Shown here in pieces: positions 4,587-7,313 of a DNA stretch of 7,313 bases. A program made the translations under genes and the position numbers. How positions within the stretch are numbered: the first letter of the stretch is position 1; every line of letters starts with the position of its first letter. The stretch is from NCBI GenBank assembly GCA_003695455.1, contig RFJF01000665.1, positions 1-7,313 of the forward strand, given 5' to 3'. The notes under the pieces were generated by a model. That model was not told the DNA's origin and searched no databases. It saw nothing but the letters and a program-made list of their open reading frames with translations. Origin of the DNA: Chloroflexota bacterium. GTDB taxonomy: Bacteria; Chloroflexota; Anaerolineae; 4572-78; J111.

Positions 4587-5954
4587 ATGTTAGAACAAAT
4601 GTTGCGGCGTGGTCCCGGGCAAACAATCGAATTTATCAGCCGGCCAGAAGCTACCCTGCTGGCAGAAACAATGGTGGCCTTTGCCAACACCGACGGCGGC
4701 ACCATCCTGCTGGGGGTGAATCCGCAGGGCCGGGTGATTGATTACCTGACCGACGAGGACGTGGAAGGCGAACTTGTGCGGGCTATGGTCATGTGCCGCC
4801 CGCCGGTGGTTACCAGTTGGGAGCAGTACCCCCTGCCCGGCGGCGTGGTGGTGGCGCTCAAAGTGGCCCGCAGCCCGGAACTGCACGCGCTGGCCGACGG
4901 CCGGGTGCTGATTAGGGCCGGAGCCGCCAACAAGCCTCCCAGCGGCGAGGTGATTCGCCATTTGGCCGCCACCAAATCCAGCGGTGATTTTGAAGGCGAG
5001 CCGGTAGCCGGGGCCACGCTGGTTGATTTGGACAAATCGGTGCTGGATGAATATTTGCGCCTGCGGCAGGAACGCGGCGCGCCGCCGCCGCGCGGCTCGC
5101 TGCAGGACCATCTGGTTGATATTGGGGCGATGCTGGAGGATGGCACGCCCACCGTGGCCGGAATGTTGCTGTTTGGCAAGCAGCCGCAGGTTTTTTTACC
5201 GCAAAGCGGCATCATTTTTGTGAAGTTTCACGGCAAGGATGCCCGCGGCCGTGACGGGCTGGCCGGGTACGGCCGCCGGGTAGAAATCAGCGGGCCGCTG
5301 GCCCGGATGGTGGAGCGCGCCTGGAATCTGGCTACCGAAGAGATGCAGGTAGAGGCGGTGGTCAACGGGTTGCGCCGCCACGAAGTGCCAGAGTACCCAC
5401 CCTTTGCCGTCCGCGAGGCGCTGGTCAACGCCGTCTGCCACCGCGATTACCGCATGAGCGGCCGCCGGGTTGAAATTCGCATGTACAGCGACCGGCTGGA
5501 AGTCATCAGCCCCGGCGGGCTGCCGGGCTACATCACGCTGGACAACATTGTGGAGGAGCATTTTTCACGCAATCCGCGGCTGGTGGCGGGGCTGTTTCAG
5601 TGGGGATACATTGAGGAACTGGGGCTGGGCATTGACCGCATGATTGAAGAAATGCTGGAAAGCGGCCACACCGCCCCGGATTTTGAGGCCAAACCCTACT
5701 CATTCACGGTGCGACTGCACAACCTGCGCGAGCGCCGGCCAGTAGGGCAGCGCTGGCCCACCAACATGAACGAGCGCCAGATTCGGGCGATGGGCTATCT
5801 GGAACAAACCGGCCGCATCACCAACCGCGAGTACCGCCAGCTTTGCCCCGATGTGAACGCCGAAACCCTGCGGCTGGACTTGGTAGATTTGGTGGACAAG
5901 GGGCTGCTGCTCAAAATTGGTGACAAAAAAGGAACGTACTACATTCTCAAGTAG
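4587..5954 (+). CDS. AlbA_2 (Schlafen-type) / GHKL-like ATP-binding protein with winged helix
   Basis: This 455-residue cytosolic protein belongs to the group often annotated 'ATP-binding protein' or 'RecG-like transcriptional regulator'. An AlbA_2 (divergent AAA_4/Schlafen) domain spans about 10-125, with FANTDGGTILLGV (32-44) and a GRVLIRAGAANKPPS stretch. An HATPase_c_4-type region spans about 270-375, with EALVNAVCHRDY (277-288; conserved Glu, Asn and HRDY), ISPGGLPG and the GLGIDRMIEEM helix. The last 60 residues (about 395-455) read as a winged helix. The usual EFK near the N-terminus is EFI here, so a lysine is missing. Such proteins are found as regulators and in defence regions; biochemistry is poorly known. 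The ATG has no ribosome site and sits at the predicted transcript start. Ends 35 bases from the convergent ABC gene with no terminator between. Confidence 0.88.
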   Translation: MLEQMLRRGPGQTIEFISRPEATLLAETMVAFANTDGGTILLGVNPQGRVIDYLTDEDVEGELVRAMVMCRPPVVTSWEQYPLPGGVVVALKVARSPELHALADGRVLIRAGAANKPPSGEVIRHLAATKSSGDFEGEPVAGATLVDLDKSVLDEYLRLRQERGAPPPRGSLQDHLVDIGAMLEDGTPTVAGMLLFGKQPQVFLPQSGIIFVKFHGKDARGRDGLAGYGRRVEISGPLARMVERAWNLATEEMQVEAVVNGLRRHEVPEYPPFAVREALVNAVCHRDYRMSGRRVEIRMYSDRLEVISPGGLPGYITLDNIVEEHFSRNPRLVAGLFQWGYIEELGLGIDRMIEEMLESGHTAPDFEAKPYSFTVRLHNLRERRPVGQRWPTNMNERQIRAMGYLEQTGRITNREYRQLCPDVNAETLRLDLVDLVDKGLLLKIGDKKGTYYILK

Positions 5955-5970
5955 CAGAGGAGCAAGGGAG

Positions 5971-6005
5971 ATTCGCCATTCGCCATTCGCTATTCGCCCA
6001 TTCGC
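5971..6005. repeat. ATTCGCC heptamer array at a gene end
   Basis: Units are ATTCGCC (5971-5977), ATTCGCC (5978-5984), ATTCGCT (5985-5991), ATTCGCCC (5992-5999, one extra C) and a partial ATTCGC (6000-6005). The array fills most of the gap between two convergent genes and runs into the 3' end of the ABC ATPase gene, supplying its last codons and stop. Related GGCGAA words recur near 4460 and 4474. Confidence 0.8.
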
Positions 6006-6694
6006 TGGGTGGTTTCGGTGTGAATTTTCCCGTCCAGCATGTTAATCACCCGGTCAGAAAATTCTGCCATACGGGGGTCGTGGGTGACAAAAATAACGGT
6101 TTTGCCCTGTTCCTGATTGAGCCGGCGCACCAGCCGCATCACCTCAAAACCGGTTTCCGAGTCGAGGTCGCCCGTCATTTCATCGCCAATGATGATGGGC
6201 GGATCGTTGGCCAGCGCGCGGGCAATAGCCACCCGCTGCTGCTGCCCGCCGGAAAGTTCGCTGGGGTAGTGGTCCATCCGGTCCGATAACCCCACCTGCT
6301 CCATCAGCATTGCCACCCGTTCTTTGCGCGCTTTACGGCGGAATTGCCCGGACAGCACCATCGGGGCTTCCACGTTTTCAAACGCAGTAAAGTTGTTGAG
6401 CAGGTTGAAAGTTTGGAACACAAAGCCCAGCTTGCGCAGCCGCAGGCGGGCCAACTGCTCCTCTTTCATCGCCACTACATTTTCGCCATCAATTGAAATA
6501 TGTCCCCGGCTTGGTTCATCCAGCCCGCCCAGCAGGTTGAGCAGGGTGGTTTTGCCGGAGCCGCTTGGCCCCATCAGGCACAGCATTTCACCCCGCGCCA
6601 CATCAATCGAGACCCCACGCAGGGCCGGTACGGCCTCTTTGCCCATCAAATAACTTTTGTGCAGATTTTCTACCTGAATAATCGGATCGGTCAT
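5990..6694 (-). CDS. ABC transporter ATP-binding protein, LolD/MacB type
   Basis: This 234-residue nucleotide-binding subunit would drive a MacB/LolD/FtsE-like permease, a class that works on lipoproteins, peptides or other envelope substrates. Present are Walker A GPSGSGKT (42-49), Q-loop Gln94 in VFQTFNLL, signature LSGGQQQRVAIARAL (147-161), Walker B PIIIGDE (166-172) with catalytic Glu172, D-loop DLDS and switch His205. The usual DEPTG after Walker B is DEMTG, an uncommon change at a non-catalytic position. The final four codons and TAG lie inside a heptamer repeat, so the original C-terminus may have been replaced. AAGACAGG before the ATG may serve as ribosome site. No permease gene is next to it, so substrate is unknown. 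It is preceded by the 171-bp palindromic element. Confidence 0.93.
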   Translation of the reverse strand: MTDPIIQVENLHKSYLMGKEAVPALRGVSIDVARGEMLCLMGPSGSGKTTLLNLLGGLDEPSRGHISIDGENVVAMKEEQLARLRLRKLGFVFQTFNLLNNFTAFENVEAPMVLSGQFRRKARKERVAMLMEQVGLSDRMDHYPSELSGGQQQRVAIARALANDPPIIIGDEMTGDLDSETGFEVMRLVRRLNQEQGKTVIFVTHDPRMAEFSDRVINMLDGKIHTETTQRMGE

Positions 6695-6699
6695 GGTTG

Positions 6700-6707
6700 C
6701 CTGTCTT
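6700..6707. repeat. Left 8-bp direct repeat flanking the palindrome
   Basis: CCTGTCTT directly abuts the left end of the 171-bp palindrome. CCTGTATT (6879-6886) abuts the right end, identical at seven of eight bases. This is what a target-site duplication with one later mutation looks like. It also holds the likely ribosome site of the ABC gene on the minus strand. Confidence 0.4.
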
Positions 6708-6878
6708 GGCGTGGTTCATTAGCCCGCACCATTTACTTTACAAATTTGTTGGTTTTGCCGGATATCTTCGGAAAACGTAAGAATTTGGGCCTGAATAACA
6801 CATTATGTTTTACGTTTTAACCGGGCACGCAAGCAGGTGAATTTGTAAAGATGAAAATCTACCAAAATGAACCACGCC
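6708..6878. mobile_element. 171-bp nested palindrome, MITE-like or structured RNA
   Basis: Three perfect inverted-repeat blocks share practically one axis near 6793. They are GGCGTGGTTCATT (6708-6720) with its complement at 6866-6878; CTTTACAAATT (6736-6746) with 6840-6850; and AAAACGTAA (6772-6780) with 6810-6818, offset by two bases. The two spacers between the outer and middle blocks are both exactly 15 bases but unrelated in sequence. Co-axial 13- and 11-bp repeats are very unlikely by chance. There is no ORF inside. With the flanking imperfect 8-bp direct repeats this suggests a non-autonomous insertion with roughly 39-bp terminal repeats. A large regulatory stem in the transcript between the oxidase and ABC genes is the alternative. 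A weak CATAAT -10 on the minus strand lies near its centre. Confidence 0.5.
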
Positions 6879-6886
6879 CCTGTATT
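6879..6886. repeat. Right 8-bp direct repeat flanking the palindrome
   Basis: CCTGTATT lies between the right end of the palindrome and the stop codon of the oxidase gene (TAA on the minus strand, 6889-6887). It differs at one base from CCTGTCTT at 6700-6707. If both are a target-site duplication, the insertion fell immediately after the oxidase stop and just before the ABC start. Confidence 0.4.
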
Positions 6887-7313
6887 TTACGAAAATCGGG
6901 CCGGGCTGAGCGCCGAAAGGTCAATCTCCGGCGGTTGTCCGGCAACAATTTGGGCCACCAGTTTGCCGGTGATGGGGCCGTGAGTCATCCCCAGCATACC
7001 GTGCCCGGTAGCCACAATCAGATTGCTAAACAGTTGGCTGCGGCCAATCAGCGGCAGCCCGTCCGGCGAGGCAGGCCGGAACCCGCGCCAGATTTCCAGC
7101 AGTTCCAGTTTATCTACGCCGGGCAGGTACTCCTGCGCGGCCCGGCGGGTTGCTTCTACCCGCCGCCGGTTGATGGATGAATCAAACCCGGCCAACTCCA
7201 GCGTGCTGCTCAGACGCAGCATTTCTCCCATCGGCGTAACGGCCACTTTGTGCGCCGTCAGCGACAGTGGCATGTTGGGGCCGTTGGCCGGGCGCTTGAA
7301 GGTGAGACTGTAA
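6887..7313 (-). CDS. FAD-dependent amino-acid oxidase/dehydrogenase (DadA-like), C-terminal part
   Basis: This is the C-terminal 142 or so residues of a DAO-family flavoenzyme, the group containing D-amino acid dehydrogenase DadA and glycine oxidase. These enzymes oxidise an amino acid to its imino acid with FAD, passing electrons to quinone or oxygen. The reading frame stays open to the window edge, so the start and the N-terminal Rossmann GxGxxG motif lie beyond 7313; the Met encoded at 7273 is internal. Visible signatures are the substrate-domain strand with GEMLRLSSTLELAGFD, then WRGFRPASPDGLPLIG, then the C-terminal FAD-binding segment ATGHGMLGMTHGPITGKLVAQIVAG, which closely follows the DadA pattern. 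Substrate cannot be assigned. It ends at TAA directly beside the palindromic element and may be co-transcribed through it into the ABC gene. Confidence 0.88.
   Translation of the reverse strand, partial: YSLTFKRPANGPNMPLSLTAHKVAVTPMGEMLRLSSTLELAGFDSSINRRRVEATRRAAQEYLPGVDKLELLEIWRGFRPASPDGLPLIGRSQLFSNLIVATGHGMLGMTHGPITGKLVAQIVAGQPPEIDLSALSPARFS

Noticed and set aside
4590..5111. Minus-strand open frame (173 codons) opposite the AlbA_2 gene
   Set aside because: Composition is that of a complement of GC-rich coding sequence and the plus-strand protein has clear domains.
6887..7273. Complete 128-residue oxidase starting at Met 7273
   Set aside because: The frame continues open upstream to the window edge with family-like residues and the FAD N-terminal domain is missing, so the gene is cut by the window and not truncated in nature as far as can be seen.

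Overview
The window looks like a bacterial chromosome segment with GC-rich coding sequence and AT-rich gaps between genes. Gene content and protein style (the yebC-ruvC pair, a short SpoIIIE-type FtsK, intergenic heptamer repeats) fit a filamentous Chloroflexota lineage such as Anaerolineae. This is inference from sequence style; no marker gene in the window fixes the phylum. No rRNA, tRNA, CRISPR array or intact insertion sequence is visible.

Layout, left to right. Positions 1-133 are non-coding and carry degenerate short repeats. Positions 134-1371 (minus) hold a tight yebC-ruvC operon, with a good extended -10 promoter at 1466-1495 and no ruvA or ruvB following. Positions 1372-1632 hold the yebC leader and the ftsK 3' region, with two hairpins. 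Positions 1633-3867 (minus) encode an FtsK/SpoIIIE DNA translocase. Positions 3868-3992 hold its promoter, a leader inverted repeat and a XerD half-site-like sequence. Positions 3993-4154 (plus) encode a 53-residue single-pass membrane protein. Its stop lies one base from the stop of a convergent 80-residue helical protein gene (4156-4398, minus).

Positions 4399-4586 are the most organised control region. Two promoters stand back to back with adjoining -35 boxes inside a CAATTG-A-CAATTG palindrome. The leftward one makes a leader that begins with a G-quadruplex motif and then an 8-bp tandem array. The rightward one should start transcription on the ATG of the next gene (4587-5954), an AlbA_2 (Schlafen-type) plus GHKL-like ATPase plus winged-helix protein.

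Positions 5990-6694 (minus) encode a LolD/MacB-type ABC ATPase whose last codons and stop lie inside a heptamer array. Between it and the 3' end of a DadA-like FAD amino-acid oxidase (6887-7313, cut by the window edge) lies a 171-bp nested palindrome (6708-6878). It has inverted-repeat blocks of 13, 11 and 9 bp sharing nearly one axis and is flanked by imperfect 8-bp direct repeats. It resembles a decayed MITE-like element or a large structured RNA, and is the least explained object here.

Functionally, ruvC (recombination), yebC (translation or transcription control) and ftsK (chromosome segregation) are housekeeping genes. The AlbA_2 ATPase, the two small proteins, the lone ABC ATPase and the oxidase look accessory. 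The AlbA_2 protein has a DNA-binding-type C-terminus and shares a palindromic promoter region with the small helical gene. A regulator-target pair is therefore a reasonable but untested reading.
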